Below are positions 15,631 through 17,054 of a stretch of 17,054 nucleotides of DNA, piece after piece. The DNA lies in assembly GCA_045594105.1 (NCBI GenBank), contig JAZNXY010000052.1, positions 1 through 17,054 of the forward strand. Direction: 5' to 3'. Positions within the stretch are counted from its first letter, which is position 1; each line of letters opens with the position of its first letter. A model generated the notes under the pieces. It saw only the letters and a program-made list of their open reading frames with translations, was not told the DNA's origin and ran no database searches. A program made the position numbers and the translations under genes. This DNA is from URNF01 sp045594105. Its GTDB lineage: Bacteria > Bacillota > Clostridia > Oscillospirales > Acutalibacteraceae.

Positions 15631-17054
15631 GCATAGAATTGCCCGAAAACGAGAAAAAGGTCAATGAGCACGCAGCAACACCTGAGGCCGTGCCTGAAAC
15701 CACCGATCCGTTTGCTGCTTTTGAAAACCCGGAGTTTCGCACTAAAGAGGATCTGGAAGGGTCTAAAAAACGTAAAAAAACCATCCTGCTTTCCTCTCTT
15801 ATCGGTGCTTTCGTGGTGCTTGCCACCCTCATCGTGCTGTTGGTGTTTGTTTTCCCGAAGCAAGAAGAGGAAACACCCACACCTTCCACCGATACCTCTG
15901 TTACCTTATTTGACAAATCCACCTCTGCGGTGGCTTGCCCCGTGCAATCCGCCACGATTCAGTTAAAAGACTCCTCCATTGATTTCGTCAATATAAACGA
16001 CAAACTGTTTGTCAAGGGGTACGAAAAATTTGATATGCACGCACTCAATATGGGTGACCTGGTGGATACACTGACTGTATGCACCCTTGCCAAAGATTTG
16101 GGCGAAGTGGAAGACTTCACCCAATACGGCTTTGATACACCGCAAGCGATTGTGACGGTCACCTATTATGACGGCTCCACCAAGGCCTTTGAGGTCGGTG
16201 ATATGACCCCCGACCAAAGCGGTTGTTATTTCCGTGAAAAAGGCGGTAAACAGTTGTATATCCAGGCACTTACCGACACCGCCGTTTTACTGCAAGCACC
16301 GCTCGACTACGTCAGCACCACCGTGCTTGCCGAACCTGAGGTACAGTCCTCCGCACAGGGAGAAACCGAAGTGGTGCTGCGTAAAATGTCCTTGAGCGGC
16401 GAGGTACGGAAAAACAATCCCTTTTCCTTCCGTCTGGTGACCTCTGAGGATAGCGATGCTTATATCTACTACTCCTATATTATAACGGAGCCCTTTACCA
16501 AGGGTGCCAACTCCTCGTATGATACCGCACTTGGCGCTTTCACCCAAATTACGGCGGACGCAGTAGTGAACGTGGCACCTTCGGCGGCTGATTTGAAGGC
16601 ATACGGGCTGGATACGCCGTATTCGGTAGCAAACTTTACCCTCTCCGCCCGCACCACCGTGTCCATGGAAGCGGCAGACGGCAACACCATCTCCAACACT
16701 ACCTACAAGGATTTCCCGGAGCATACACTTATGATAGGCGACAAAGAGGATTCCCATTACTACGTGCGTATTGATGACAATCCTATTGTGTATCTGGTTG
16801 CCGCCAGCAACCTGCCTATAGCGGAAATGCAGTATGATGATATGGCGAATACCCTGCTGTTCCTCGAGGATATCACCGAAATGGGTTCTTTCCGTGTAAC
16901 GCTCCCTGAAAAAGAAACCGTATTCCAACTCGCACACGACGACAGCAGTATGGATACCTCCAAAAATCTTACCGTAACTGCTGACGGCAAAACCCTTGAT
17001 ACGATGAATTTCCGTTATCTCGTGCAGGTGTTTATGAACATCACCCGTTACGGC
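15627..17054 (+). CDS. DUF4340 domain membrane-anchored protein, 3' end cut
   Basis: The frame is open from the ATG at 15627 to the window end (476 codons, no stop). It overlaps the GldG-like stop by four bases (ATGA), with GAGGAGG just upstream. Residues 1-52 are charged and cytoplasmic, KKRKK precedes one helix (about 53-77), and the rest is extracytoplasmic. Two related segments are visible. Each has a D(L/F)xxYG(F/L)DTP core (167-172 and 326-331) followed by a strand-rich stretch with a (V/I)GD motif and a (C)YxR or YYVR turn, as in DUF4340 repeats. DUF4340 proteins are regular partners of GldF/GldG-like exporters, so it is probably a surface subunit or substrate-handling partner. Its reaction, if any, is unknown. 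The missing C-terminus could hold more repeats. Confidence 0.85.
   Translation, partial: MSIELPENEKKVNEHAATPEAVPETTDPFAAFENPEFRTKEDLEGSKKRKKTILLSSLIGAFVVLATLIVLLVFVFPKQEEETPTPSTDTSVTLFDKSTSAVACPVQSATIQLKDSSIDFVNINDKLFVKGYEKFDMHALNMGDLVDTLTVCTLAKDLGEVEDFTQYGFDTPQAIVTVTYYDGSTKAFEVGDMTPDQSGCYFREKGGKQLYIQALTDTAVLLQAPLDYVSTTVLAEPEVQSSAQGETEVVLRKMSLSGEVRKNNPFSFRLVTSEDSDAYIYYSYIITEPFTKGANSSYDTALGAFTQITADAVVNVAPSAADLKAYGLDTPYSVANFTLSARTTVSMEAADGNTISNTTYKDFPEHTLMIGDKEDSHYYVRIDDNPIVYLVAASNLPIAEMQYDDMANTLLFLEDITEMGSFRVTLPEKETVFQLAHDDSSMDTSKNLTVTADGKTLDTMNFRYLVQVFMNITRYG

Noticed and set aside
1..17054. CRISPR array, tRNA, rRNA or insertion sequence
   Set aside because: No regularly spaced repeats, cloverleaf-like segments, rRNA motifs or transposase-like frames with terminal repeats were seen on reading; nearly all sequence is accounted for by coding regions.

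Overview
This is a bacterial chromosomal window of about 50% GC by impression. It is densely coded, with strong AGGAGG-type ribosome binding sites. It most likely comes from a low-GC-lineage Gram-positive (Firmicutes), probably a gut-type Clostridia such as Oscillospirales. The pointers are tandem DnaD domains beside a DnaI/DnaC-type helicase loader, PASTA domains on a kinase-like membrane protein, and an acetyl-CoA-type MetA paired with an O-acetylhomoserine sulfhydrylase. The lineage is an inference from protein style; there is no rRNA or marker gene here to fix it.

Layout. (1) 1-2111, plus strand: the end of an O-acetylhomoserine sulfhydrylase gene followed by metA, together making homocysteine from homoserine. 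A perfect 17-bp hairpin (2110-2146) separates it from the convergent minus-strand block and could terminate both. (2) 7018-2148, minus strand: a HemW-type radical SAM protein with a TTG start, then a response regulator (GTG start), a sensor histidine kinase and a membrane-anchored HtrA serine protease. Regulator, kinase and protease look like an envelope-stress module. The same 12-mer, containing a TATACT -10 element, precedes both the regulator and the protease. (3) 7216-12179, plus strand: an apparent operon of a tandem-DnaD protein, a DnaI/DnaC-like AAA+ helicase loader, a zinc-ribbon/kinase-fold/PASTA membrane protein whose catalytic residues are all lost, and a DUF1015 protein. A good promoter (TTGCAC-17-TATGAT with a TGn extension) precedes it. 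(4) 12268-17054, plus strand: an ABC exporter operon of the GldA/GldF/GldG type ending in a DUF4340 protein that runs off the window, with an extended -10 promoter in front.

All genes except the two cut by the window edges look intact. No tRNA, rRNA, insertion sequence, CRISPR array or phage segment was seen. The most interesting observation is the PASTA pseudokinase, translationally coupled to a replication helicase loader. The HtrA regulatory module with its duplicated promoter box comes next.
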